From Ardenticatenaceae bacterium (GTDB lineage Bacteria; Chloroflexota; Anaerolineae; Promineifilales; Promineifilaceae), in contig JACKBN010000002.1 in the NCBI GenBank assembly GCA_020634565.1, positions 496,001 to 560,000 of the forward strand: a DNA stretch of 64,000 nucleotides. The letters run 5' to 3'. The translations under genes and the position numbers were made by a program. The notes under the pieces are model-generated. The model was not told the origin of the DNA and did not search any database. It worked only from the letters and a program-made list of their open reading frames with translations. Position 1 is the first letter of the stretch, and each line of letters starts with the position of its first letter. This document shows, in pieces, positions 25,219 to 34,637 of this stretch.

Positions 25219-26988
25219 GTGGCATTGCAAGCGGGACCAGAAGTTCAAGAACAGCTTGAAGCGATGAGCAGCTCGATCGAAAAGATTGATCTCCTCAATC
25301 AGCATGCCCGCCTCCTCTCAGACAGAGATCCCCAGCAAGGTTTAGCCTACAGCCAGCAAGCATATGAATTGGCCCAACTGCCCCCACCCTACGTGCATGG
25401 CCTCTACAGCAGTTTACTCAACTTAGCCATTTGCAATTTACGTTTGGGCAATGTTGAAGCCGCCATAAAACAAGCGATGCAGGTTTATTCAATGGCGGAG
25501 AATCGTAACAGCGTAAAAGCAACACCCTCTCTTTTTATCCTCTTAGGCTCCTTGTACAAAGATTTAGGTGAGCATAAAGAAGCCCTTAACTTTTATTTTC
25601 AGGCGCTTGAGCAAATTGGGAAAGCGGTTAACGCTGAAAAAGCTAACATCTTTGTGAACCTGGGCATTCTCTATCATTTTCTAGGGGATTTTCAGGAGGA
25701 GCTGGCGCAGTACGAAAAAGCGCTCGAAATCCACCAGCAGCTAGGGCGCGAATCCTCAACAGCCGCGGTGCTCAACAATATGGCGATGTCTTATCAGGCA
25801 CTGGGGGAATTGGATACGGCCGTTACCAAGGCCCAACAAAGCCTGCAAGTTGCTCAAGCGCATAACCTCACCATGGTAGAGGCCAACACCCTATGTACGC
25901 TCGGCGAACTACACCTGGATAAGGGTGATATTTCTCAGGCACGGCGCTATCTGGAAGAAAGTGCGGAATTAGCCAGCTCCCTAGGATTTCGCTATGTAGA
26001 AACATACAGCATTCGGAAAATTGGCGAAGCACTAACGCATCAGGGCAAATACGAGGATGCTCTGCCCTTTTTACAAAGAGCCGCCAACTTGGCCGAACAG
26101 CTGCAAAATCAGGCAGAACTAGCCGCCTGCCATCGCACCCTGGCCCAGGCATACAAAAACCTTGATCTCCCCAGCGAAGCATTAGAACACTTTGAAAAGT
26201 TTCACGAACTGGACAAAAAGGTCTACCGCGAGCAGGCAGATCGGCATGTGCGCCAGCTGCAAATTGTGCATGAAACCAAAAGCGTCCAGCAAGAAGCCAA
26301 AATCTACAAACAAAAAACGGCCGAACTTGACACTTATGCACGCTCTGTAGCCCATGACCTCAAGCAGCCGGTTGCCGCCCTGTTGGGCTATTCTGAGCTG
26401 TTGCTGGAGATGCAAGCAGAGGAATTGCCGGATATGCTGCCCACCAATATCCTGGAGAAAATGGCACAATCGGCCGAATTTGCGTCGCAGATCATAGATG
26501 CCTTACTGCTGTTGGCCACCATCGACAAAACGGAAGTGAACCTCAGGCCCATCAACATGGAAACGGCCCTTGGCAACGTCCTGCTGCGCTTGCAGCCGAT
26601 GATCGAACAACATCAAGGTCGCATCATCCTGCCAGACACGTGGGAAACGGCCGTTGGCTACCAGCCCTGGGTTGAAGAAATTTGGGCCAACTACCTGAGC
26701 AATGGGCTAAAATATGGTGGCGAAGCGCCCGTGATCACCATTAGCTGCGAGCCTTACTCTACCAACATGATCCGCTATTGGGTAAAAGACAACGGCCCCG
26801 GCATCCCGCTAGAGCTCAGCGACAAGCTATTTGATGAGCTGAAACGCCCCCGCCTTGCCAAAAACAGCCACGGCTTTGGCCTCTCCATCGTGCGGCGTAT
26901 TGTGGACAAATTGGGCGGCACAGTCGGCTTCAAAAGTGAACCAGCGCAAGGCAGCCAGTTCTTTTTCACCCTTCCCCGCACCCGCTAA
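25219..26988 (+). CDS. Histidine kinase with N-terminal TPR sensor region
   Basis: The 589-residue cytoplasmic protein begins with about seven TPR-like repeats (residues ~15-340; for example AVLNNMAMSYQALGELDTAV and ANTLCTLGELHLDKGDISQA). A short coiled coil leads to the HisKA helix with His379 in VAHDLKQP. The ATPase domain has N box YLSNGLKYG, G1 DNGPGIP and G2 HGFGLSIV. No membrane helix is present. The GTG at 25219 is preferred because GGGAAGG lies before it; a TTG five codons upstream is the alternative. No response regulator is adjacent, so its partner is elsewhere or it signals through protein contacts of the TPR region. Confidence 0.9.
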   Translation: MALQAGPEVQEQLEAMSSSIEKIDLLNQHARLLSDRDPQQGLAYSQQAYELAQLPPPYVHGLYSSLLNLAICNLRLGNVEAAIKQAMQVYSMAENRNSVKATPSLFILLGSLYKDLGEHKEALNFYFQALEQIGKAVNAEKANIFVNLGILYHFLGDFQEELAQYEKALEIHQQLGRESSTAAVLNNMAMSYQALGELDTAVTKAQQSLQVAQAHNLTMVEANTLCTLGELHLDKGDISQARRYLEESAELASSLGFRYVETYSIRKIGEALTHQGKYEDALPFLQRAANLAEQLQNQAELAACHRTLAQAYKNLDLPSEALEHFEKFHELDKKVYREQADRHVRQLQIVHETKSVQQEAKIYKQKTAELDTYARSVAHDLKQPVAALLGYSELLLEMQAEELPDMLPTNILEKMAQSAEFASQIIDALLLLATIDKTEVNLRPINMETALGNVLLRLQPMIEQHQGRIILPDTWETAVGYQPWVEEIWANYLSNGLKYGGEAPVITISCEPYSTNMIRYWVKDNGPGIPLELSDKLFDELKRPRLAKNSHGFGLSIVRRIVDKLGGTVGFKSEPAQGSQFFFTLPRTR

Positions 26989-27120
26989 ACACCTGACAAA
27001 CTACACGGCAAGGCGTGACGTTCGTTAGCAGTAAAACCCCCTTCGGTAGATAAACTGGGCACAAGCAAACGGTGAAATTCACCCTTTGCCAACCCACATT
27101 TCTTTACTGAGGAGGTCTTT

Positions 27121-28461
27121 ATGACTACGCAAAACCGCCAGCGAGTGCTCATCATGGGTGCGGCTGGTCGCGATTTTCATGACTTTAACACCGCCCTGCG
27201 CAACAACGATCAGGTGGAAGTGGTGGCTTTTACCGCCACGCAAATCCCCAACATAGACGGCCGTCGCTATCCGCCTGAACTCTCTGGGCCACTCTACCCC
27301 GAAGGCATTCCCATCTTCCCCGAAAATCAGCTAGAAGAACTGATTCGCCAGCACCAGATTGACGATGTGTATTTTTCCTATTCCGACGTTTCGCACGAGT
27401 ACGTCATGCACATTGCCTCTCGCGTGTTGGCTGCGGGCGCTGGCTTCCGCCTGATGAATCCGCGCCTGACCATGCTTAAATCAAGCAAACCGATTGTTTC
27501 GGTGTGTGCCGTGCGCACCGGCTGTGGCAAAAGCCAGACCTCACGCTACGTGCTCAACGTGCTGCAAAATGAGCTGGGTTACAAAAACGTGGTTGCCATT
27601 CGCCACCCCATGCCCTATGGCAACCTGGCGGCCCAAGCTGTACAGCGTTTCGCCACTTATCAAGACATGGATCGACACGACTGCACCATCGAGGAGCGCG
27701 AGGAGTATGAACCATACGTGGAGCGTGGCGCGGTCATTTATGCCGGGGTAGATTACGAAGCTATTTTGCGCGAAGCAGAAAAAGAAGCGGACATCATCAT
27801 CTGGGACGGTGGCAACAACGATTTGCCCTTTTACCTATCTAACTTTCACATTGTGGTGACAGATCCGCACCGGCCGGGGCATGAGCTGCGCTATCATCCA
27901 GGCGAGACAAATTTGCGCTTGGCAGCGGCCGTTGTCATTAACAAAGTCGATACGGCCGATTTCCAAAACATCCTCACCGTGCAGAAAAATATCCGCACTG
28001 TGAACCCTAATGCCACCATCATCCAGGCCGCTTCGCCCATTTTTGTGGATGATCCGGCCGCAATTCGCGGTAAGCGTGTACTGGTTGTAGAAGATGGACC
28101 CACGCTCACGCACGGGGAGATGGCTTACGGCGCAGGCGTGGTAGCTGCCCAAAAGTTTGGCGCGGCAGAGATTCTGGATCCACGGCCGTTTGCTGTTCGT
28201 TCCATTGCGGCCACCTACCAAAAATATCCTGGCACCGGAGCTGTGCTGCCCGCAATGGGCTACGGCGGTGACCAAATTGCCGATTTGGAAGAAACCATCA
28301 ACCAATCAGATGCAGAACTGGTTATCATCGCCACGCCCATTGACCTGGGCAAGCTGATTAACATCAAGCTGCCCAGCCAGCGAGTCCGCTATGAATACCA
28401 GGGCATCGGCCAACCAGCTTTGGCAGACTTGCTCAAGGCTCACTTTAGCCAATCCCGCTAG
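27121..28461 (+). CDS. Predicted GTPase, cyclic 2,3-diphosphoglycerate synthetase-like (COG2403)
   Basis: The 446-residue protein resembles COG2403 GTPases and archaeal cyclic 2,3-diphosphoglycerate synthetase. The N-terminus is Rossmann-like (VLIMGAAGRDFHDFN). A P-loop-type site follows in VRTGCGKSQTSRYV near residue 140, then DGGNNDLPFY and VVINKVDTAD, a GTPase-like specificity motif. In archaea the enzyme makes an osmolyte; in bacteria the role is not established, so the name is by similarity only. TGAGGAGG precedes the ATG, and a strong terminator follows. It stands as a single gene. Confidence 0.84.
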   Translation: MTTQNRQRVLIMGAAGRDFHDFNTALRNNDQVEVVAFTATQIPNIDGRRYPPELSGPLYPEGIPIFPENQLEELIRQHQIDDVYFSYSDVSHEYVMHIASRVLAAGAGFRLMNPRLTMLKSSKPIVSVCAVRTGCGKSQTSRYVLNVLQNELGYKNVVAIRHPMPYGNLAAQAVQRFATYQDMDRHDCTIEEREEYEPYVERGAVIYAGVDYEAILREAEKEADIIIWDGGNNDLPFYLSNFHIVVTDPHRPGHELRYHPGETNLRLAAAVVINKVDTADFQNILTVQKNIRTVNPNATIIQAASPIFVDDPAAIRGKRVLVVEDGPTLTHGEMAYGAGVVAAQKFGAAEILDPRPFAVRSIAATYQKYPGTGAVLPAMGYGGDQIADLEETINQSDAELVIIATPIDLGKLINIKLPSQRVRYEYQGIGQPALADLLKAHFSQSR

Positions 28462-28482
28462 CAAAACATAGCTGTAAAGAAA

Positions 28483-28520
28483 AACAGACCGGGCTGAAAA
28501 AGACCCGGTCTGTTCTGTTT
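28483..28520 (+). terminator. Intrinsic terminator after the COG2403 gene
   Basis: AACAGACCGGG (28483-28493) and CCCGGTCTGTT (28504-28514) form an 11-bp perfect stem with a 10-nt loop, followed by CTGTTT. It lies 21 bp after the stop codon and between two convergent genes. Confidence 0.88.
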
Positions 28521-28605
28521 AAGGAGCTACTACAGTGTACCGTCGGCGAAAAATGTAAGTCGTTTGCCCTGTGGCATCTGTCTGGCTCAAGCCGATGAAG
28601 CTATA

Positions 28606-31335
28606 TTAGCGAATAACCATCGGCAGAAATACCTCAAAATTACCGTTACTAACAACAATTTTCTGGGTGAATGGCGGAGGGCTGCCAAATTCATCGCTGC
28701 TGAGAATCACCACGTTTTCCAAAATTGTGCCTGGCTGCAAATTCTCGGCCAGAATCGTGGGGATGGTGATAATTACTTGCTCGCCCGGCCCGATGGTTAA
28801 ACCACTGGCCACCAACGGAGGCACGCTGCCCAAACTGCCAGAAACGGCCGTTTCCGTCTCAACCACTACATTGCCATTGAGCAACAACCCATCTGCCAGG
28901 TAAAAATTAATAACTGCATTGGTCGCCGTAATGGTTTCATTATTGGTCACAATAACCTGAAAATTAAGTGCGTCCCCTGGCTGTGGCTTCTGGTTATCCA
29001 CGTTCTGTGATGCGCTCAAACCGCTGGGTACACAGCTAAAGCTTACATCGTCAATGCCGTAACCATCGCCTATGCTAATATTTTCCGGGGTAAAAGAGAA
29101 GTTATCATAGAAGCTAAATTTTATCTGGAAGCGCTCCGTTAAGGTTAAACCATTGTTGGTCGCTGCGGCCTTTAAATCAACCAAACCCGTCTGATAGTCA
29201 TCGTGGAAACTGCCTGCAAAATCATACACTTTTACCCAAGCAGCCTCTGGTTGTTCCCGCACAAACACACCGTCACGCGCAGCGTCATATTCATCACCCA
29301 AATCGTACCAGCTAAAGTTAAGTTCTACTTCAGATTGTCCTGTGAGATCAGCCGTGAGGATGATGGCCGCGTCGGAAACGGCGCCACCCGCCACGCTGTC
29401 ATCGAGCACAACGCTGTAATTACCGCTGTGTGGCAAAGCAGACAGGACCCGTACGCGACCTTCGTTGGTTACGGCCGTTTCCCACGCCGCACTCAAATTA
29501 CCCGTCTCAAAACCATCAACGAAGTCACAACCCACCACCTCGGTAACATTCAGAGAAGCTATATCCTGCCGGGCTTCGTCCATGTTGGGTGAATCGGCCG
29601 TGGCTGTGAGGAAAATGGTGCCAACGGCCGTACTGCTTACCGTAAACGTCGCTGTCCGGCTAAGCGATTGGCCCGGTTGCAGCGTCTGACCCGTTGCCCA
29701 GGTAATGGTGCTGTTGGCCAACGTTGCGCCGCCGCTCAATGAAGCTCCATCCAAAACCAGCGTCTGCGGCACCGGTAAAGAAAGCGCCACCTGACCAGCC
29801 GCCGTTCCCGTATTGTTTGTCGCCGATACGGTAATCTGCACCGTGTCGTTGGGCAATAAATAATATTTAGAGGCTGTCACATCCACCGTAAGGCCAGACA
29901 CAAAAGAGTTAATCGCCTCATTCACATTAATGCGAGCCAGATCGGTTTCAATACCACCGGAGCGATTATCATCCACTAAAACAGCGCCTGCCTGGAAGGC
30001 ATCTAGCGCTTCATCAACCGATGCACCAGGAACGGCCTGCTTAAACAAAGCCCAGGCACCCGCAACGTGCGGCGTAGCCATTGAAGTGCCTTGCTTAATG
30101 CCCTCGCCACCGGGAACGGCCGCATAAATGCTAACGCCCGGGGCCATGAAATCAATCAACGGCGAAACGTTGGAGAAATAAGCCACGTTGTCAACATCAT
30201 CCGTGGCGCCCACGCTAATTGCCGAAGAAATACAGGCTGGCGCGCTGATGCTGGTGCGAGAACCATCATTGCCCGCAGCAACCACGGTGGCAATGCCCAC
30301 GGCCCGCAAATTGTCGATAGCCGCCTTGCGACTGTCGGTGTCACAAACACCAGTAGAGGGACTACCACCCAGGCTCATATTAACGCTGGCAATATCGAAC
30401 GTGTCACGCAGTTCGTAAACGCGCTCCAATGCGGAAACCTGGTCGCTCGTGAAGGTCAGCACACAGTTGCTGTAACCACTACAGTAGGAAGTGCTGTTGA
30501 AAAGTGAGAATACCTGGATGGCAATGATGTTGGCATCAGGAGCCACACCCACAATGGAGCCACCGTTGTCACCTGCGGCAATGCTGGCCACATGAGTGCC
30601 GTGACTGCAATCAGATTGGGCTTTGCTGTTGCTGACCCCTACAGCGGCGGTACAGTCAACCCCAGAGCCGGGCGCGGTCGTTTCTTGCACGCCACCAGGA
30701 CAAACGCTGGTGGCACCATAGCTTGAATTGGTCGTGGAATAACAGCCTTCAGAAACAATTCGGTTGCCGCCAGTGGTGAAAGCGGCATGATCGGTGTCTA
30801 CGCCCGTGTCCAGAATGGCCACCGTTTGGCCCGCGCCTGTGTAGCCAGCGGCCCATGCCTGGTTGGCCCCGATAACCGGCGTGCTGCTGCTTAGCGCGGG
30901 GGGCACGGGCACATCTTCTTCAATGGCCACAACCTGGGGCAGATTAGCCAAAGCCTCTAAGGCGTTGGCGTCTAATTCTAAAGCGAGGTAAGGAATGTAT
31001 TTGTAGGTGGCAATTACGGCCGTATTCGTATCGGCCAATTGTGAAAGCACCCCTTCTTGGAGGCTAGCAATGCCATCTTGCTGTGCCGCTACGGCATTCA
31101 CATCTTGCAAATCCCCTTCGGGACGAAAGGGCAAATCTAGCTGAACCAGTACGCGTACGCTGCCATTTTCTTCAGCAATGGCCGAGAGTTGGGAAACCCC
31201 ATCAATTTGTTGTCTTTCGCTTGCTTGCACGGAAACGGCCGTTCTTTGGCTCAGCAACACACACAACCAAACAAATCCTCCCATCAATAAAAAAAACGAA
31301 CGAAATCTACCAGAGTGATTTTTTGCCAACTTCAC
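28606..31335 (-). CDS. Secreted subtilisin-like serine protease (S8) with CARDB/DUF11-like C-terminal domains
   Basis: The 909-residue precursor has a signal peptide (RFRSFFLLMGGFVWLCVLLSQ), an inhibitor I9-like propeptide (~55-145), and an S8 catalytic domain with triad Asp176 (ILDTGVD), His245 (SHGTHVA) and Ser418 (GTSMATPH). An oxyanion Asn is in VAAGNDGS. Beyond ~490 come beta-sandwich modules: two DUF11/CARDB-like repeats (about 490-600 and 780-890) and a jelly-roll-like region between them. The C-terminus ends in VFLPMVIR, similar to the YLPL-type strings of other exported proteins of this group. The GTG start at 31335 has GGAG 8 nt upstream. It probably degrades extracellular protein. 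Confidence 0.92.
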   Translation of the reverse strand: MKLAKNHSGRFRSFFLLMGGFVWLCVLLSQRTAVSVQASERQQIDGVSQLSAIAEENGSVRVLVQLDLPFRPEGDLQDVNAVAAQQDGIASLQEGVLSQLADTNTAVIATYKYIPYLALELDANALEALANLPQVVAIEEDVPVPPALSSSTPVIGANQAWAAGYTGAGQTVAILDTGVDTDHAAFTTGGNRIVSEGCYSTTNSSYGATSVCPGGVQETTAPGSGVDCTAAVGVSNSKAQSDCSHGTHVASIAAGDNGGSIVGVAPDANIIAIQVFSLFNSTSYCSGYSNCVLTFTSDQVSALERVYELRDTFDIASVNMSLGGSPSTGVCDTDSRKAAIDNLRAVGIATVVAAGNDGSRTSISAPACISSAISVGATDDVDNVAYFSNVSPLIDFMAPGVSIYAAVPGGEGIKQGTSMATPHVAGAWALFKQAVPGASVDEALDAFQAGAVLVDDNRSGGIETDLARINVNEAINSFVSGLTVDVTASKYYLLPNDTVQITVSATNNTGTAAGQVALSLPVPQTLVLDGASLSGGATLANSTITWATGQTLQPGQSLSRTATFTVSSTAVGTIFLTATADSPNMDEARQDIASLNVTEVVGCDFVDGFETGNLSAAWETAVTNEGRVRVLSALPHSGNYSVVLDDSVAGGAVSDAAIILTADLTGQSEVELNFSWYDLGDEYDAARDGVFVREQPEAAWVKVYDFAGSFHDDYQTGLVDLKAAATNNGLTLTERFQIKFSFYDNFSFTPENISIGDGYGIDDVSFSCVPSGLSASQNVDNQKPQPGDALNFQVIVTNNETITATNAVINFYLADGLLLNGNVVVETETAVSGSLGSVPPLVASGLTIGPGEQVIITIPTILAENLQPGTILENVVILSSDEFGSPPPFTQKIVVSNGNFEVFLPMVIR

Positions 31336-31707
31336 GAATCATTCTCCATGCAAATAACGATCTTGCCGTTGCAAGTTCGCTAGACTTTTCAAATTGAAAC
31401 CAAATTATTGAGAATAGCTCCAACCGTCCCCATAAAATGGTTCAGAAATCGAGGCAGATTTCATCCTGCCAGAAGCATAAAGAAATCATAAAGTTGTTGC
31501 GGGATATCAGGTATAGGGATTCCGTCATAGCACCCGTGTCCCGGTACCCATAGCAGAAAAATTGTTAACAAGCTAACCATACTTTATAATCCGCTACACA
31601 CGGTTGCTTTTGACAGTTTGGCAAAATGGAAAGAAGGAAGCAATCGTTCAGGCTGCGTTTCAAGCAATCCGAAACGCGCATCCAACACAAAAGGAGACGT
31701 TGATCTT
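31336..31707. other. Divergent intergenic region between S8 protease and M42 peptidase genes
   Basis: No gene was found. It contains the S8 ribosome-binding site (GGAG on the minus strand near 31347) and a good promoter for the peptidase at 31562-31590. An in-frame TTG at 31618 lies downstream of that promoter but lacks a ribosome-binding site. Confidence 0.5.
31562..31590 (+). promoter_or_regulatory. Sigma-70-like promoter of the M42 peptidase gene
   Basis: TTGTTA (31562-31567), a 17-bp spacer and a perfect TATAAT (31585-31590), about 115 bp upstream of the ATG. Confidence 0.6.
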
Positions 31708-32766
31708 ATGCTGCCTTCGGTAAATGTAGACAGGATGGTGAGTTTTTTAACCGAATTGCTCCAAATCCCCAGCCCCACAGGCGATACAGATCGTGCCGTT
31801 GCCTGGTTAGCGCAACGTTTTGCAGCGGATTTTTCCACCCAGCCAATCACCACCACCAAAACGCCAAAAGGCTTGCTTGTTACGCACTGGCCTGGCAAAA
31901 AAAGCGACGCTCCGCGCGGGCTAACAGCCCACGTAGACACGTTGGGGGCAATGGTGAGGCAAATTAAGCGAAACGGCCGTCTCCGTATTACGCAGCTCGG
32001 CGGTTGGAGCTGGACATCAGTCGAAGGCGAAGGCGTCACCATTTTTGCCAGCAACGGCAAAACCTACCGCGGCACCATTCTCCCCACCCACGCCTCCATC
32101 CATGCCCACGCCGCCAAAGAGCGGAATGCCCCCCGCGACGACACCAACATGGAAGTGCGCATTGATGCCCACACCAACTGCGAAAAAGAAACCAAAGAAC
32201 TGGGCATTCGCGTCGGCGACATTATTGCTGTAGATCCTCGCGTAGAAGTGAGCGACACAGGCTTTATCCGCTCCCGCCACCTGGATGACAAAGCCAGCAT
32301 CGCCAGCATGTACGGCGCTATGCTAGCCCTGGCTGAAGCCGGGCTGCAACCCGCCCAGGACAGCTATTTCCACATCAGCAACTATGAAGAAGTTGGGCAC
32401 GGGGCCGCCACGGGCTTTCCCGCCAATCTCTCCGACCTCATTTCCATCGACATGGCCGTAGTGGCCCCTCAACAAACTTCAGATGAGTATTCCGTAACGA
32501 TTTGTGCCAAAGATTCCGCAGGTCCGTACCATATGCAGCTGCGCCGCGAGCTTGAAGCTTTGGCTGAAGCCAACAATTTGCGCTATGCAACCGACATCTA
32601 TCCCTATTACGGATCTGATGGCGAAGCATTCTGGCGCGCAGGGGGCGATGTGCGTGTGGGGCTAATTGGCCCTGGTGTGGATGCCTCCCACCATTATGAA
32701 CGCACCCATCGCGACGCGTTAGAAAACAGCGCCAAGTTGCTCGTGGCCTATTTGCTATCTGAATAA
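31708..32766 (+). CDS. M42-family aminopeptidase
   Basis: The 352-residue cytoplasmic metallopeptidase has the two-zinc motifs of M42 enzymes: GLTAHVDTLG (His and Asp ligands), RHLDDKASIASM (bridging Asp), NYEEVGHGA (catalytic Glu and ligand Glu), SIDMAVV and a late DASHHYERTH with the last His. M42 proteins such as TET and glucanases form large complexes that trim peptides after the proteasome or other proteases. The ATG at 31708 was chosen because AAGGAG lies about 11 nt upstream and the protein then begins at the expected place. Confidence 0.92.
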   Translation: MLPSVNVDRMVSFLTELLQIPSPTGDTDRAVAWLAQRFAADFSTQPITTTKTPKGLLVTHWPGKKSDAPRGLTAHVDTLGAMVRQIKRNGRLRITQLGGWSWTSVEGEGVTIFASNGKTYRGTILPTHASIHAHAAKERNAPRDDTNMEVRIDAHTNCEKETKELGIRVGDIIAVDPRVEVSDTGFIRSRHLDDKASIASMYGAMLALAEAGLQPAQDSYFHISNYEEVGHGAATGFPANLSDLISIDMAVVAPQQTSDEYSVTICAKDSAGPYHMQLRRELEALAEANNLRYATDIYPYYGSDGEAFWRAGGDVRVGLIGPGVDASHHYERTHRDALENSAKLLVAYLLSE

Positions 32767-32820
32767 TATTTTATCCAACCACGGCGACTTCCTATTCACA
32801 GATATAGGAGAAGAATTTGT

Positions 32821-34578
32821 ATGAAGAAACTTGTACTTTTACTCACTCTGCTTTTGATAGCTGGCCTGACGGCCTGCGGCAGTGATGAGCCACAAACAGA
32901 TGACAGTACCCCCACGACTGTGGCAGACACGCCAACGGCCGTTACCGTTGATACGCCCTTACAACAAGAAGCAACCGTAGACAGCATTGAAATCCTGATC
33001 CTGGAATCCTTCCCCGTACAGGTAAACGTCCGCGCCCGAGGCGATTTGCCCGACGGCTGCACCTCAATTGATTCTGTTGAGACCTCGCAAACCGGCACCA
33101 CGTTCAACATCAACATCACCACCATGCGGGAAACTGGCGAACTTTGCACCGAGGCACTTGTGCCTTTTGAAGAGACCATTTCGCTCGATGTACTAGGCTT
33201 GAGCGCTGGGACCTACAGCGTTAATGTCAACGGCATCAATGGCTCATTTACCCTGCAAGTAGACAACGTCGCCCAAGCAGAAGAGCCCACACCCACGGCC
33301 GAACCCGCCGACAGCAACATGGGTATCATCAACGGAACGGTCTGGCACGATCTGTGTGCCGTTGCTGGGGGTGAAGGTGAGGAAGACGCCGTACCGTCTG
33401 AAGGCTGCATTGCCCTGCCGGAAGGTGGCTTCCAGGCCAACAGCCTGCTCGAAGAAGGCGAACCCGGCCTGCCCAACGTATTGGTCAGTCTTGGCGAAGG
33501 CGAATGTCCTGCCCCAGCCACCATCACCACCGCAACCACGGATGAAGATGGCGACTACGTGTTCACCGATTTGGCCGCAGGCACCTACTGCGTTTCCGTA
33601 GATGCGCTCGACGTTGAAAATGAGCAGCTGCTGCCCGGTGGGTGGACATTCCCGGACACGGATGTGAGTAATACCACCCTGACTCTGACCGACGGGGAGC
33701 TCATCACGGGCATCAACTTTGGCTGGGATTACCAGTTCCTGCCTGTGCCTGAAGTTGATCTGGCCACCTGCACCAACAGCATTGCGTTTGTACAGGACAT
33801 CAGCGTGCCAGATGATACCGTGTTTGCCCCCGGCGACTCTTTTGAGAAGACCTGGCGGCTGCGCAACATTGGCACTTGCCCCTGGACCACTGATTACAAC
33901 CTCATCTTTGCCGGCGGCGATGATTTGGGTGGTGAGCTAAGCGTGCCGCTGCCTAGCGCCGTAGTGCCTGGCCAAACCATCGACCTGAGCGCCGCGCTGA
34001 CCGCGCCAGAGACAGTTGGCACGTACCGTGCTGATTATCTGCTGGCCGATTCGGCAGGCAATCCCTTTGGCGTCGATGGCTTTGATGATCAAGTTATTTG
34101 GGTGCAAATTGAGGTTGGTATTCCTGACCCGACACCGGAACCGAATTCGGCCGCTATTGGCGGCGTGGTCTGGGAAGACGTTTGTTTCTTCACCACCAGC
34201 GGAAATCCGTCTGCGGGTTGTGTGGATGTTAGTGCCGATGGTTCGGGCTTCTACCGTGGCGATGGTGAGCTGATCAATGAGCCTCGGCTGGCTGGCATTA
34301 CCGTGAAGCTGGCGGCCGGCGCATGCCCGGCGGATGCCATTGTGCCTGATAATACGGTTTTGGCAACGGCCGTTACCGGCGATGACGGCCTCTACCGGTT
34401 CGAAGGGCTGGAAGCGGGGCTTTACTGCGTCGCCATTGAGCCTTTCAGCTCAGACAACGTGGATCTGTTGATTCCAGGCGACTGGACCTGGCCCAACTAT
34501 GGTGTTGGGTTGCAGGGAATCAATCTGGCCGACGGTGAAGAGCGGTTGGAAGTTGATTTTGGTTGGGAATTTCAATAA
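32821..34578 (+). CDS. Lipoprotein with SdrD B-like and NBR1-type Ig-like domains
   Basis: The 585-residue exported lipoprotein has a classical lipobox: LLLIAGLTAC, with Cys19 followed by a Thr-rich linker. A beta domain (~50-160) follows. Two SdrD/Cna-B-like domains (about 165-300 and 445-585) share the patterns GxVWxDxC, TDEDGDYVFTDLAAGTYCVSV and GWTFPD/GDWTWPN...FGW. Between them lies a domain with FAPGDSFEKTWRLRNIGTCPW, which matches the NBR1-like Ig fold seen in other bacterial surface proteins. Paired cysteines suggest disulfides. It is probably an outer-surface adhesin or structural protein. It ends next to a strong terminator. Confidence 0.84.
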   Translation: MKKLVLLLTLLLIAGLTACGSDEPQTDDSTPTTVADTPTAVTVDTPLQQEATVDSIEILILESFPVQVNVRARGDLPDGCTSIDSVETSQTGTTFNINITTMRETGELCTEALVPFEETISLDVLGLSAGTYSVNVNGINGSFTLQVDNVAQAEEPTPTAEPADSNMGIINGTVWHDLCAVAGGEGEEDAVPSEGCIALPEGGFQANSLLEEGEPGLPNVLVSLGEGECPAPATITTATTDEDGDYVFTDLAAGTYCVSVDALDVENEQLLPGGWTFPDTDVSNTTLTLTDGELITGINFGWDYQFLPVPEVDLATCTNSIAFVQDISVPDDTVFAPGDSFEKTWRLRNIGTCPWTTDYNLIFAGGDDLGGELSVPLPSAVVPGQTIDLSAALTAPETVGTYRADYLLADSAGNPFGVDGFDDQVIWVQIEVGIPDPTPEPNSAAIGGVVWEDVCFFTTSGNPSAGCVDVSADGSGFYRGDGELINEPRLAGITVKLAAGACPADAIVPDNTVLATAVTGDDGLYRFEGLEAGLYCVAIEPFSSDNVDLLIPGDWTWPNYGVGLQGINLADGEERLEVDFGWEFQ

Positions 34579-34592
34579 GTTTTGATTAACTC

Positions 34593-34632
34593 AGAACGGC
34601 TCCATGCTTAGGTGTGGAGCCGTTCTGGTTTT
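34593..34632 (+). terminator. Intrinsic terminator after the lipoprotein gene
   Basis: AGAACGGCTCCA (34593-34604) and TGGAGCCGTTCT (34615-34626) form a 12-bp perfect stem followed by GGTTTT. It overlaps the region just upstream of the PP2C gene and rules out the earliest in-frame start of that gene. Confidence 0.85.
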
Positions 34633-34637
34633 GTGCT

